DNA of 64,000 nucleotides from Rhodospirillales bacterium (GTDB lineage Bacteria; Pseudomonadota; Alphaproteobacteria; Micavibrionales; Micavibrionaceae). The position numbers were made by a program, and so were the translations under genes. The notes below the pieces were generated by a model. That model saw only the letters and a list, made by a program, of their open reading frames with translations, did no database searches and was not told the DNA's origin. How positions within the stretch are numbered: the stretch's first letter is position 1; each line of letters starts with the position of its first letter. Shown here one piece after another: positions 15,831 through 26,615 of this stretch. The DNA is taken from NCBI GenBank assembly GCA_020638285.1, contig JACKIV010000005.1, positions 1 through 64,000 on the forward strand. Reading direction: 5' to 3'.

Positions 15831-18800
15831 ATGAGAATTATAGACAATATCAATATCTTACTTGGCGACGACCTCAAGGCAACGATTACACCGAAGTCCG
15901 GGGTCAAGATCGCGGCATCATGTTTTTCGATTTTTGCCTATGAGGCGTTAAAGGCCGAATTGTCCAAAGCTGAATCGCTGGAGTTCATTTTCACCGCCCC
16001 GACTTTTGTCGCCGACGAGGTCACTGACAAGGTTCGCAAGGACCGCCGTGAGTTTTTTATCCCCAAGGCGAATCGTGAAAGCACCCTGTATGGCTCAGAC
16101 TTTGAGATTCATCTGCGAAATAAACTGACACAAAGAGCGATTGCAAGGGAATGCGCAGCTTGGGTACGCAAAAAGGCCAAATTCAAGTCCAATAAACTCA
16201 AAGCCCAAATGCAGCAATTTATCTGCATTGAAGACGGAGGGCATAATGTCTCTTATGCCCCTATTCACGGATTTACGGCAGTTGATCTGGGGTATCAGCA
16301 GGGCGATGCCGTCTCAAACTTTGTGAACCGCCTTGATGATCCAGCCCATACAAACCAGTATTTGCAGCTTTTCAAGCAAATCTGGAATGATCCAACAAAG
16401 TTGGAAGACGTTACAGAGGCTATCTGTGACCACATCGAATCCGTCTATCAGGAAAACGCCCCTCAGCGAATTTATTTCCAGATTCTCTATAATATCTTCA
16501 ATGAGTTTCTGGAAGAGATTGACGAAGATGTTTTGCCGAATGACCGCACGGGCTATCAGGATAGCCTTGTCTGGCAGAAGCTTTTCAATTTCCAGCGCGA
16601 TGCCGCCGTAGGCATTATCAATAAGCTGGAAACCTATAACGGCTGCATTCTGGCCGACAGCGTTGGCCTTGGTAAGACGTTCACGGCGCTGGCTGTGATT
16701 AAGTATTATGAGCTGCGGAACAAATCCGTCCTCGTTCTCTGCCCTAAAAAGCTGGCGGACAACTGGCATAATTTCAACAAGAACCTGAAAACCAATATCT
16801 TTGCCAAGGATCGCTTCGGGTATGACGTTCTATGCCATACCGACCTTTCGCGCACATCCGGGGCATCTTACGGCATTCCCCTGAACAGGGTGAATTGGGG
16901 GAATTATGATCTGGTGGTCATAGACGAATCTCATAATTTCCGAAACGATGATGCCTTCAAAGAGCGGGAAACCCGTTATCAGAAGCTGATGAACAAGGTG
17001 ATCCGCGAAGGCGTAAAGACCAAGGTTCTGATGCTGTCGGCCACCCCTGTCAATAACCGCTTTAATGACCTGAAAACGCAATTGGCACTGGCCTATGAGG
17101 GCGACCCTGAAAACCTGAACAAGAAACTTAAAACCAAGCGGAGCATTGAGGATATATTCCGCAGAGCGCAAGCGGCTTTTAATACGTGGTCGAAGCTACC
17201 ACCGGAGGAGAGGACGGCTCGCGCCATTCTTGAAAGCCTGGACTTTGATTTCTTTGAATTGCTGGATAGCGTGACGATTGCCCGCTCCAGAAAGCATATA
17301 GAGACATTCTACGACACAAAGGATATTGGAAAATTCCCTGAGCGCCGCAAGCCGCTGTCCTTCCATTGCCCCCTGACGCACCGGGGCGATGTCATGGGCT
17401 TTAACGAGATTTTTGGCCAGCTATCGCTGCTGAAATTGGCCGTGTATGCGCCTATCAGCTATATCCTGCCTAGCCGTATTCGTAAGTACGAAGAGATGTA
17501 CGATACGGAAGTTCAAGGCGGAAGAAGCCAGTTCCGGCAGGTTGACCGCGAACGCAGCTTGCAGGCGCTGATGACCACTAACCTTCTCAAGCGCCTTGAA
17601 AGCTCTGTGGAGGCTTTCAGGCTGACGCTGGGCGCACTTCAAAAGAACATTACCAATACGCTTGAAACGATTGAACGCTTCCAGAAGAGCGGCCAAGCGA
17701 TTCAGGTTACCGATTTTACCGATGGCCTTGAAAATTTTGAGGCCGAGGAAGATGATTTCTCCGATTTTGGGGAAGCCGTCGGCGGTAAAGTCCAGATCAG
17801 CCTGAGCGATATGGATGTGGATTTGTGGAAGAATGACCTTAGCGGCGATTTGGCGCTGATAGAAGCGCTCATGGCTTCAATGGTCAAAATAACACCGGAA
17901 GACGATGCCAAGTTGCAGCACTTGCGCGGCCATGTCTTCGGCAAGATTGATAACCCTATCAATGGCAAGAACAAGAAAATCCTGATTTTCACGGCCTATG
18001 CCGATACTGCGAATTACCTGTATGAGAATCTGTCCAAAACCATCTTGGAACACCGCAAACTGCATACGGCCAAGGTAACGGGCAAAGATACGCCTAAATC
18101 CACGCTTGGCAAAGGTTATGATTTCCAGTCGATCCTGACGCTCTTCTCGCCGCGCTCCAAGGAAAAATCCTTGGTCATGCCGGAAGAGAAAGGCGAGATT
18201 GATATTCTGATTGGCACGGATTGCCTTTCCGAAGGCCAAAACCTTCAGGATTGCGACTACCTGATTAACTATGACATTCACTGGAATCCCGTGCGGATTA
18301 TCCAGCGTTTCGGGCGCGTCGATCGTATCGGCTCCCCTAATTCCACCATCCAGCTTGTCAATTACTGGCCGGATATATCGCTCGATGAATATATCAACCT
18401 GAAAGAGCGCGTAGAAAACCGCATGATGATTGCAGACGTGACCGCCACGGGCGATGACAACGTGCTGACTGCCAAGAGCAGCGAAGTTTCCTACCGCAAG
18501 GAACAACTGCGCCGCCTTCAGGATGAGGTGATTGAGCTGGAAGATGTCAAAACAGGCGTATCCATCACAGACCTTGGCTTGAACGATTTCCGCATGGATT
18601 TGCTGAACTACGTTAAAGAGCATGGCGATATGGCCGATGCGCCTAAGGGAATGCACGCTGTTGTTCCCGCACAGCCGGAATTAGGCCTGAAGCCGGGAGT
18701 AATCTTCGCCCTGCGAAATCGTAATGATGGCGTGAATATCAACCAGCAAAACCGCCTTCATCCCTATTACCTGATTTATATCGCCAAGGATGGCACGGTC

Positions 18801-19103
18801 ATTGCTAACCATACCGAGGCGAAAAAGCTGCTCGATCTGGTGCGGACAAGCTGCAAAGGCCACCATGAGCCGATTGCCGCGCTCTGCCGCCTGTTTAATG
18901 AAGAAACAGGCGATGGCCGCAACATGGCCGCGCAATCGGAATTGCTGAGCAAGGCCATACGCTCGATGATCGACGTGAAAGAGGAAAAAGATATTGATAG
19001 CCTGTTCTCTGGCGGCAAAACTACCGCGCTGATGAACACCATATCAGGGCTGGATGATTTTGAGCTGATTGCCTTCCTTGTCGTGCAGGAGGGCAAAGTC
19101 TGA
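15831..19103 (+). CDS. SNF2-type helicase with PLD-like N-terminus
   Basis: About 1090 residues. The C-terminal two thirds are a superfamily 2 helicase: Walker A in LADSVGLGKTFTALAV, DESH box in VIDESHNF, MLSATPVNNR, and motifs V/VI in GTDCLSEGQNLQDCDYL and IQRFGRVDRIGS. The first 200 residues resemble the phospholipase-D-like part found in such helicases, although I see no clear HKD motif. It overlaps the DUF4391 gene (TGATG) and is followed by type III methyltransferase and restriction genes, so it is probably an accessory of that defence locus. ATG 15807 is an alternative start. Confidence 0.85.
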   Translation: MRIIDNINILLGDDLKATITPKSGVKIAASCFSIFAYEALKAELSKAESLEFIFTAPTFVADEVTDKVRKDRREFFIPKANRESTLYGSDFEIHLRNKLTQRAIARECAAWVRKKAKFKSNKLKAQMQQFICIEDGGHNVSYAPIHGFTAVDLGYQQGDAVSNFVNRLDDPAHTNQYLQLFKQIWNDPTKLEDVTEAICDHIESVYQENAPQRIYFQILYNIFNEFLEEIDEDVLPNDRTGYQDSLVWQKLFNFQRDAAVGIINKLETYNGCILADSVGLGKTFTALAVIKYYELRNKSVLVLCPKKLADNWHNFNKNLKTNIFAKDRFGYDVLCHTDLSRTSGASYGIPLNRVNWGNYDLVVIDESHNFRNDDAFKERETRYQKLMNKVIREGVKTKVLMLSATPVNNRFNDLKTQLALAYEGDPENLNKKLKTKRSIEDIFRRAQAAFNTWSKLPPEERTARAILESLDFDFFELLDSVTIARSRKHIETFYDTKDIGKFPERRKPLSFHCPLTHRGDVMGFNEIFGQLSLLKLAVYAPISYILPSRIRKYEEMYDTEVQGGRSQFRQVDRERSLQALMTTNLLKRLESSVEAFRLTLGALQKNITNTLETIERFQKSGQAIQVTDFTDGLENFEAEEDDFSDFGEAVGGKVQISLSDMDVDLWKNDLSGDLALIEALMASMVKITPEDDAKLQHLRGHVFGKIDNPINGKNKKILIFTAYADTANYLYENLSKTILEHRKLHTAKVTGKDTPKSTLGKGYDFQSILTLFSPRSKEKSLVMPEEKGEIDILIGTDCLSEGQNLQDCDYLINYDIHWNPVRIIQRFGRVDRIGSPNSTIQLVNYWPDISLDEYINLKERVENRMMIADVTATGDDNVLTAKSSEVSYRKEQLRRLQDEVIELEDVKTGVSITDLGLNDFRMDLLNYVKEHGDMADAPKGMHAVVPAQPELGLKPGVIFALRNRNDGVNINQQNRLHPYYLIYIAKDGTVIANHTEAKKLLDLVRTSCKGHHEPIAALCRLFNEETGDGRNMAAQSELLSKAIRSMIDVKEEKDIDSLFSGGKTTALMNTISGLDDFELIAFLVVQEGKV

Positions 19104-19768
19104 TGCTGTTTGATTACCCTGCCAAAGCCGCCTTTGGGCGCGTCCTTCCCAAAACCAAGATTTACGAACACGCCAGCCCGACTTCGGGACTGAAAGATCT
19201 GTTCGTGCGGCAGGTGGATCAGATAATCTGGAAGTATAAACTTGCGCCGGAAACCATCAACCTGCCAAGCACAAAAGCAGTGCCGGAAATTCAGGTCTTT
19301 CATGTCACCTTGAAAAACGGTGAACTGAAAGAAGATGTCCTGCGCTGCATTGATAAGGCTATCCCGTTCCCCATACTGTTTGAGCTGCATTATGAGGGCA
19401 AGTGCAAGCCGATTGCCTGTTACAAGCGCCCGAATGAAGCCGATAGCGCGAAATGGGTGGTAAGCGATTATTTTGAAACGGTCTGGCTCGCCGATAGCGC
19501 CAAGCGGGAGAAGCTGCCCGTGGTGCTGGATTTAGGGGTTCTGTATGAAAACCTGCTATCGCCCCTGATGCCATACCCCGCCATAGGCAAGGAAACCATG
19601 CCGGAACGTATAGCACGGATCGAGAAAATCCGCGCCAAAGAGCGGGAGCTGGAAAAATCAGAAACCCGCCTGAACAACGAAAAGCAATTCAACCGCAAAG
19701 TCGAAATCAATGCCGAAATCCGTGCTATAAAGCAGGAGATTGAGGGCATGACCACGAAGGCAGGATAA
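19103..19768 (+). CDS. DUF4391-type protein
   Basis: A 221-residue protein with the features I associate with DUF4391 (DYPAKAAFGRVLPKTKIYEH near the start, then an IPFPILFELHYEGKCK core) and a long charged coiled-coil tail (ERIARIEKIRAKERELEKSE). Proteins of this type often accompany helicase and type III restriction-modification genes. The start overlaps the helicase stop, and the degraded methyltransferase follows 19 bases later. Confidence 0.75.
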   Translation: MLFDYPAKAAFGRVLPKTKIYEHASPTSGLKDLFVRQVDQIIWKYKLAPETINLPSTKAVPEIQVFHVTLKNGELKEDVLRCIDKAIPFPILFELHYEGKCKPIACYKRPNEADSAKWVVSDYFETVWLADSAKREKLPVVLDLGVLYENLLSPLMPYPAIGKETMPERIARIEKIRAKERELEKSETRLNNEKQFNRKVEINAEIRAIKQEIEGMTTKAG

Positions 19769-19787
19769 GAGAGTAAGGAAGCACACA

Positions 19788-21811
19788 ATGGAAAAACTAA
19801 AGATGCACACGCCAGACCTGACGCAGGATCATATCGCCCGTATCCGCGAACTCTTCCCGAATTGCGTGACGGAAGCACGGGATGAAAGCGGCAAACTGAA
19901 ACTGGCCGTGGATTTTGACCAGCTTAAACAAGAGCTGAGCGATACCATCGTGAAGGGCCACAGGAGCGTTACCACCTGAATTGGCCGGGCAAGCGCGAAG
20001 CCTTGCTCACCGCCAATGCGCCGATTGCCAAAACCCTGCGTCCTGTCCGCGAAGAGAGCGTGGATTTTGATACAACCAAAAACCTGTTTATCGAGGCGAT
20101 AACTTGAAGCCCTGAAACTGCTTCAGGAAACCCATCTCGGCAGGTCAAAATGATCTATATCGACCCGCCGTATAATACAGGTGGGAACGATTTTATCTAC
20201 GAGGATGACTTTGCAGAGAACTCCGAAGAATTTAAGCTCTACAAATCAAAAAGATGAATAGAGGAATCGTTAGTAGCTAACACAGAATCGAACGGGAGCT
20301 TCCATTCTGATTGGCTAAGTATTATCTATCCAAGAATCAGGCTATCCAAGAAACTTACTAGGGATGATGGCGTGATTTTCATATCTATCAGATGATAAGC
20401 GAACAATCCAATCTAAAGAAAATATCTGCAATGAAATTTTTGTGAAGAATCTTCATCAACTCAGTTTCCGTTGAATATAAGAGAAAATGTTGACGGCATC
20501 AATGGTGCAAGATAAAATTAAGGGTGTACATGAGATACATATTTACTTAAAATTGCTCAGAGATTCTACCTTTCAAAAATGCCTATGGTTATTGATATCC
20601 CAAATTTGAAGAAACGAGTCTTTGTTCAATGATGATGAAAAGCACAATAACAAAAATGACCAGTCGTAAAAATAGCCTTCAATGGGTATAACGTCCTATG
20701 GTTCACCCGTCGGATTTGGCAGACTTTGATGAGAGAAAATATCCTCCGAAGAAATTCAGATACATAAAATCCATAACATATTGAGATAAGGACTATGGCT
20801 GAGGTTTATAAAAAATTCCATTCTGCAGACAGCCTGCAAAGCTTTATACGTCCCGCGCTGGAAGGTTCAAAAACTTGCAGTTGGCTATTCTATCAACAAT
20901 GGCCTCAGGAAGATTAAAGATAGTGAGCAAGAAATTACAAGGGAGAGCTTGACTTTCATGGTTAGTAATGATGTACCGGCAGCAATCTAACGAGTCTTAT
21001 AAAAGTGAAAGAATCAAGGAACCTTATCCGTTGTTCGAAATTTGTAACGAACGAAGAAAACAGTAATAGAACTTAGCACATGGTGATGTTCTTTTCGAAT
21101 GGACAAAAAACCTGTCTTTCTTGAGCCGATCTAATGAAATTCACTCTTGCGGGCGATAAATCTGCAATCATATTAGATTTCTTTGCAGGTTCATCGCAAC
21201 TGCTCATGCTGTGCTTCAAGCAATATGAACGCCAAGATGGAGGAACAGAAAATTCATCATGGTTCAGCTCCTGAGATTTGTGATGAAGCGATTCATCTAA
21301 AGCATAAAGACTGGCTACAAATCTATTGCGGAAATTAGCAAGGAGGATATTCGCGCAGGAAAGAAAGATATAGTGAAGAAGTGCGCATGAAAACTGGAAC
21401 AAAGATATTGGCTTCCGTGTCCTGAAAATCGACACATCCAACATGGCGGAAGTCTATTATACACCGGATGGCGTGAGGCAGGATGACCTGCTGGCAGCCG
21501 TGGATAATATCCGGCCAGACCGTTCGCCAGAAGACTTTCTCTTCCAAGTCCTGCTGGATTGGGGCGTAGATTTGACCCTGCCGATTGCTAAGAAAACCAT
21601 GCAGGGCAAAACTATCTTCTTCGTGGATGGCAATGCCCTTGTCGCTTGCTTTGACGCTGGCATTACCGAGGAACTGGTTAAGGAACTCGCTGCCGAGAAG
21701 CCCTTGCGCGTGGTGTTCCGCGATAACGGGTTTGCTTCGGATTCCGTGAAAATCAACGCTGAGCAAATCTTCAAGCAGATGTCTCCCGGCACTGATATGA
21801 AGTCGATATAG
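19788..21811 (+). pseudogene. type III DNA adenine methyltransferase, frameshifted
   Basis: The gene order and fragments are those of a beta-class type III Mod subunit. A 63-residue N-terminus is followed by a frame change, then LNWPGKREALL, then the catalytic MIYIDPPYNTG near 20150, then DWLS and GVIFIS pieces, then ILDFFAGSS (SAM-binding) near 21175, and finally an intact C-terminal frame at 21443-21811 (AEVYYTPDGVRQDDLLAA). Between the pieces are many stops and one-base shifts, several at short homopolymers, and 20280-21440 is AT-rich. As written no functional enzyme can be made. Decay or consensus error are both possible. Confidence 0.85.
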
Positions 21812-21819
21812 GGGGACGT

Positions 21820-23466
21820 ATGGATCAGGCTGCACTCCAAACCTTGCTGCATACCTTAATCGCCACCGGGGAAAACGAAGTGGTAGAGTTTAAGGGGTTA
21901 GGCTCTAACAGTGAAATCGGGAAGTACTTTTCCGCTCTTTCCAATGAGGCCAATCTTCGCGGGCTTGAGAGGGCGTGGCTGATCTTCGGTGTCCATAACA
22001 AAACAAAAACTATTGAGGGGACAAATTACCGCTCTGAGCCGCTGGAGCTTCAAAAGCTCAAGAGCGAGTTGAATGCACTGGAACCCAGCGTTACTTTTAG
22101 AAACATCCATGAACTATCCGTTGATGGCAAACGTGTTTTGATGTTTGAGATTCCCGCTGCCCCGCGTGGAATGCCGATTGCGTGGAACGGGCATTATTAC
22201 GGACGCGCGGCAGAAAGCATTGATGCCCTTGGTCTGGATAAGCTCGATGAAATCCGCCAGCAGACCCTCGCCACCGACTGGACGGCGCAGATTGTGCCGA
22301 ATGCCACGATAGATGATCTAGACGAAGCCGCCATCCAGAAGTCCCGCGAGTTATTTGCGAAAAAGCGGCCTGACCGTTTTGCCCCCAATGAGGTGGAGAA
22401 ATGGCCAGTTGCAACCTTTCTTGATCGAGCGCGGATTACGCAAAATGGAAAGATAACGCGCACGGCCATTTTGCTTCTCGGCAAGCCAGAGTCTGCCCAT
22501 TTCCTTTCCCCGCATCCGGCGCAAATGACGTGGAAGCTGGAAGGAACAGAACGCGCTTATGAACACTTTAGCCCGCCGTTCTTGCTGACCACAACCCAGC
22601 TTTACCAGAAAATCCGCAATATCCAGATCAGGCTGCTTCCGGGCGGACAGTTGATCCCCTATGAAATTTCCAAGTACGATCAAAGTATTGTCCTTGAAGC
22701 CCTGCACAATTGTATTGCCCACCAGGACTACATGCGCGGCGGACGCATCGTTGTTGTGGAAAAGCCGGAAAAGCTCATTTTTGAGAACGAAGGGAGCTTT
22801 TTTGAGGGCAAACCTGAAGATTATGTCATGGATGGGAAAATCCCACGGCGGTATCGCAACCCGTTCCTTGTTCAGGCAATGGTCGAACTTGGGATGATCG
22901 ATACCGTCGGCATTGGAATTCACAGAATGTATAGGGGGCAGGCCGGACGCTATTTTCCCCTTCCCGACTATGACCTGTCCGAGGGGCACGCCGTCCGCAT
23001 GACGATTTATGGCGGCGTGGTTGACCCTGCCTATAGCCAGATGCTAATGCAAAAAACCGATTTGCCCTTTGAAGATGTGCTGGCGCTGGATCGTGTGCAG
23101 AAACATCTATCCATCCCGGAGGACGCAATTTCTCGCTTACGGCGCAGAAAATTGATTGAAGGCAGAAAGCCTAATTTCCATGTTTCGGCAACTATAGCAG
23201 CCGCAACAGATCATAAAGCTGAATATATTCGTACTCGCGCTCAGCATGATACTCATTATCAAAAACTAATTTTAGACTATCTTGAAAAGAACGGCTCAGC
23301 CTCAAGAAAAGAAATAGATTCTCTGCTTTGGAAGATTTTAAGTGAAGCTCTTGATGACGATCAGAAGAGCCACAAAATTGGCAATTTGCTAACCAATATG
23401 CGTCGTTCTGGTATTATAAAAAACGAAGGCAGTAGAGGTAAGCCAACTTGGAAAATTGCAGAATGA
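21820..23466 (+). CDS. AlbA/Schlafen-type ATP-binding regulator
   Basis: The 548-residue protein starts with the AlbA_2 (Schlafen-like) domain (ENEVVEFKGLGSNSEIGKYF, then YYGRAAES). A GHKL-ATPase-like part follows (IVLEALHNCIAHQDYMRGG, LIFENEGSFFEG, GIGIHRMY), and the end is winged-helix-like. This is the COG2865 class. It lies between the methyltransferase and restriction genes, a common accessory position in type III loci. The last 300 bases and the 130-base gap after it are distinctly more AT-rich. Confidence 0.82.
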   Translation: MDQAALQTLLHTLIATGENEVVEFKGLGSNSEIGKYFSALSNEANLRGLERAWLIFGVHNKTKTIEGTNYRSEPLELQKLKSELNALEPSVTFRNIHELSVDGKRVLMFEIPAAPRGMPIAWNGHYYGRAAESIDALGLDKLDEIRQQTLATDWTAQIVPNATIDDLDEAAIQKSRELFAKKRPDRFAPNEVEKWPVATFLDRARITQNGKITRTAILLLGKPESAHFLSPHPAQMTWKLEGTERAYEHFSPPFLLTTTQLYQKIRNIQIRLLPGGQLIPYEISKYDQSIVLEALHNCIAHQDYMRGGRIVVVEKPEKLIFENEGSFFEGKPEDYVMDGKIPRRYRNPFLVQAMVELGMIDTVGIGIHRMYRGQAGRYFPLPDYDLSEGHAVRMTIYGGVVDPAYSQMLMQKTDLPFEDVLALDRVQKHLSIPEDAISRLRRRKLIEGRKPNFHVSATIAAATDHKAEYIRTRAQHDTHYQKLILDYLEKNGSASRKEIDSLLWKILSEALDDDQKSHKIGNLLTNMRRSGIIKNEGSRGKPTWKIAE

Positions 23467-23593
23467 TTGCAGAGCAAAAATGATGACCTACAGAAAGAAG
23501 AATGTAATTAATAAAATAAAATCAATATATTAGCATTCTGCGATTGCAGAAAGCTTGCAGAAAGAGTGCAGAAAGAAATAGGGGACAAGAGGC

Positions 23594-26035
23594 ATGAAAC
23601 TGAAATTCAAAGTCCAGCCTTACCAGACCAATGCCGTCGAATCCGTGGTGGATTGCTTCGCTGGCCAACCATACAGCGCTGGCACGACTTACCGCATTGA
23701 TCCGGGCAAGAGCAAGCAGATAAGAAGCGAGGAAACAGGTTTCAAGAATGCTGACCTGATGCTGACGGATAGCCAAATTCTGGCCAATATCCATGAAGTA
23801 CAAAAGCGTCAGAATTTACCGCTCTCTTCCGGCCTTGCTGACTTCACCGCTCTGAACAACAAGAAGGATAGCATTGCCGTTCCTGCCGCCTACAAGAAGG
23901 ATGCACTGGCCGCTTCACGTATTCATCTGGATATTGAGATGGAAACAGGCACGGGCAAAACCTACTGCTATATCAAAACCATCTTTGAGCTGAACAAGCG
24001 ATATGGCTGGAACAAATTCATTATCATGGTTCCCAGCATTGCTATCCGTGAAGGCGTTTATAAGTCACTGGAAATAACCGCCGACCACTTCACGGAAAGC
24101 TACGGCAAGAAGGCGCGGTTCTTTATTTATAATTCCAAACAGCTTCACCATCTGGAAAGCTTTTCATCGGACGCTGGTATCAATGTCATGGTGATAAACA
24201 TTCAGGCCTTTGCAGCCAAAGGCGCGGACAACCGCCGTATCTATGATGAGCTGGATGACTTCCAGACTCGCCGCCCGATTGATGTGATTAGCAGCAACCG
24301 CCCTATCCTGATTCTGGATGAACCGCAGAAAATGGAGGGCAAGGCCACGCTGGAAGCCCTGCCAAAATTCAAACCTTTGGCTATTTTCCGCTATTCCGCG
24401 ACACACAAAACCCAGCACAATAAAATCCACCGCCTTGATGCGCTGGATGCCTATAACCAAAAGCTGGTGAAGAAAATCGCTGTGCGCGGCATTTCCATGA
24501 AGGGGCTGGCCGGAAGCAGCGCCTATCTCTATCTGGAATCCATCGAAATTTCCAAACAAGCGCCCGTGGCGCGGATTGAGATGGAAATCAAGCAGACTGG
24601 CGGGGAAATCAAACGCAAGGTGATGCGCCTTTCCAAAGGCCAGAACCTTTATGACCTGTCCAACAAGCTGGATCAGTATCAGGGCTTCGTTATCTCCCAG
24701 ATTGATGCCAATCAGGACACGGTGGAATTCACCAATGGCCATGTCTTAACCGCTGGCGAGGCCACGGGCGATGTGACTGAGGCCACCATTCGCCGCATTC
24801 AAATCAGGGAAACGATCAAGGCGCATTTGGAGAAAGAGCAAAAGCTGTTCTCTCAGGGGATCAAGGTGCTTTCCTTGTTCTTCATTGATGAGGTGGTGAA
24901 ATACCGCGATTACAGCCAGCCAGATGAGCAAGGCGATTATGCCCGTATCTTTGAAGAAGAATACGAAACGCTGAAAGCCGAGTATCTTGGGACGCTTGAT
25001 CTGGAAGGCAATGAAGCCTACCGCAAGCATCTGGCGGGTATAGACAACAAGCGAACCCATGAGGGGTATTTCTCCATCGACAAAAAGACCAAGCGTCTGA
25101 AAGACCCGGAAATGGGCGCCAAGGCCGTGGATTCCGATGATGTAGATGCCTATGACCTGATTTTGAAGGACAAGGAACGGCTTTTGTCCTTCGCTGAGCC
25201 TGTCCGGTTTATCTTCTCGCATTCGGCATTACGCGAAGGCTGGGATAATCCGAACGTCTTTATCATGTGTATGCTGAAACACAGCGACAACACCATCTCC
25301 CGCCGCCAAGAGGTTGGCCGTGGCTTGCGCCTGTCCGTCAACCAGAATGGCGACCGGATGGATCACCCCGCCACGGTGCATGAAATCAACGTCCTGACCG
25401 TGGTTGCCAGCGAGAGCTACAAAAACTTCGTAGCGAACCTTCAGGAAGAAATCAGTGATGCCCTGTCTGCCCGTCCGCGCAAGGCGGATGAAGCCTATTT
25501 CACAGGCAAGATCATCAAGACTGAAACAGGCACGTTGCAGGTAACACCCGCGATGGCCAAGCAGATATACAAATACCTGCTGAAAAACGACTACACGGAT
25601 GAATCTGACCAGATTGCTGAGGCCTATCACGCCGCCAAGAAAGACCAAAAACTGGCGGCTCTGCCGGAAGAGCTTGCCCCTCATGCTGAGCAAGTCTTTC
25701 TTCTGATTGATAGCGTCTTCAGCACAAGCCAACTGCCGCAGATTGGCGATGACCGCAAACCAAAAACCAACCCCCTGAATTCCAACTTTGAGAAGAAGGA
25801 ATTTCAGGAACTTTGGGGCAGGATCAATCGCAAAGCGGTTTACCGCGTAGAATTTGATTCAGCCGAATTGATTGCCAACTGCATTAAGACCCTGAATAAG
25901 GAACTGCGCGTCTCTCCCCTGCAATACACCATCCAGACAGGCATTCAGGGGGATCAGATTACAGATGGCCAGCTTAAGGCAGGTGAAAGCTTCCAAGTGG
26001 AAAGCACCGTCACGGAAGCGCATATGGGCGTTTGA
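23594..26035 (+). CDS. type III restriction subunit Res, C-truncated
   Basis: The 813-residue protein has the helicase core of type III Res: EMETGTGKTYCYIKTIF (Walker A), ILILDEPQKM (DEPQ box), FRYSATHKT, and SHSALREGWDNPN with SRRQEVGRGLRL (motifs V and VI). Full-length members such as EcoP15I Res are about 970 residues and end in a PD-(D/E)XK nuclease. Here the frame stops after FQVESTVTEAHMGV, where the nuclease part should begin, about 45 bases before the island-end repeat. With Mod also broken, cleavage is unlikely. Confidence 0.88.
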   Translation: MKLKFKVQPYQTNAVESVVDCFAGQPYSAGTTYRIDPGKSKQIRSEETGFKNADLMLTDSQILANIHEVQKRQNLPLSSGLADFTALNNKKDSIAVPAAYKKDALAASRIHLDIEMETGTGKTYCYIKTIFELNKRYGWNKFIIMVPSIAIREGVYKSLEITADHFTESYGKKARFFIYNSKQLHHLESFSSDAGINVMVINIQAFAAKGADNRRIYDELDDFQTRRPIDVISSNRPILILDEPQKMEGKATLEALPKFKPLAIFRYSATHKTQHNKIHRLDALDAYNQKLVKKIAVRGISMKGLAGSSAYLYLESIEISKQAPVARIEMEIKQTGGEIKRKVMRLSKGQNLYDLSNKLDQYQGFVISQIDANQDTVEFTNGHVLTAGEATGDVTEATIRRIQIRETIKAHLEKEQKLFSQGIKVLSLFFIDEVVKYRDYSQPDEQGDYARIFEEEYETLKAEYLGTLDLEGNEAYRKHLAGIDNKRTHEGYFSIDKKTKRLKDPEMGAKAVDSDDVDAYDLILKDKERLLSFAEPVRFIFSHSALREGWDNPNVFIMCMLKHSDNTISRRQEVGRGLRLSVNQNGDRMDHPATVHEINVLTVVASESYKNFVANLQEEISDALSARPRKADEAYFTGKIIKTETGTLQVTPAMAKQIYKYLLKNDYTDESDQIAEAYHAAKKDQKLAALPEELAPHAEQVFLLIDSVFSTSQLPQIGDDRKPKTNPLNSNFEKKEFQELWGRINRKAVYRVEFDSAELIANCIKTLNKELRVSPLQYTIQTGIQGDQITDGQLKAGESFQVESTVTEAHMGV

Positions 26036-26079
26036 TGGATTTTGTTGGGGTGAAGGCGGCGGTTTATTAACACCCAAAA

Positions 26080-26101
26080 TGCGGCACCAGTGCGGCACCG
26101 G
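26080..26101. repeat. island-end direct repeat, right copy
   Basis: Identical to 363-384 and placed just inside the right attachment site, 45 bases beyond the truncated restriction gene. See the left copy for the proposed integrase-binding role. Confidence 0.6.
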
Positions 26102-26142
26102 CAAAATTTTGCGAAATCTGGGAATCGCCTAAGTCTTTGAAA

Positions 26143-26223
<81 letters not shown>

Positions 26224-26615
26224 TCAAAAAAGAAAGGCTGTCCAGAGTCATCCTGAAAAACCCTTACCAATGAAGGAAACAAAGCATTTTCCGGAGAACG
26301 GCCTCATTCCTTTTCAGGAACGCAATGCCACCGATGATGCCTTGCCTGAACATGCTTTCAGGATAATTGCACCCTGCGAGCTGGCTCTGAAACCCTGAGA
26401 GCGGAGCGGATTGTAGCGGCTGAAAAATCCATGTCAACCTTTTTATGGGGAAAACAGACATTCAAGGGGCATGAATGTGGTCTTGCGGCGGTTTCTGGAC
26501 CGGAATTCCCTTTTCCGGCGGGCTTGCAAACAGCGGGCGAGGTGTTAGAGTCCAACATCTGGTGAGCAAACCAAACGCCCCCGCAGAAAATCGTGAAAGG
26601 TCCGCCACATAAGCC
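26224..26615. other. intergenic region, tRNA-fMet to purN
   Basis: No gene is supported. A minus-strand 29-codon frame (starting MFRQGIIGG) is present, but nothing shows it is used. A good minus-strand promoter lies at 26410-26437. The purN promoter should lie in the last 100 bases, but no clear box stands out. Confidence 0.5.
26410..26437 (-). promoter_or_regulatory. promoter reading toward tRNA-fMet
   Basis: On the minus strand TTGACA (26437-26432) and TACAAT (26415-26410) are 16 bases apart. This is a strong sigma-70-like match and points at the tRNA, about 180 bases downstream. Confidence 0.55.

Noticed and set aside
15831..26035. DISARM or BREX defence system
   Set aside because: Helicase and methyltransferase are present, but the signature DUF1998, PglZ or BrxC-type proteins are not. 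The order fits a type III restriction locus with accessories.
26264..26461. Minus-strand small gene upstream of tRNA-fMet
   Set aside because: Likely just leader of the tRNA transcript; no ribosome site and no coding character.
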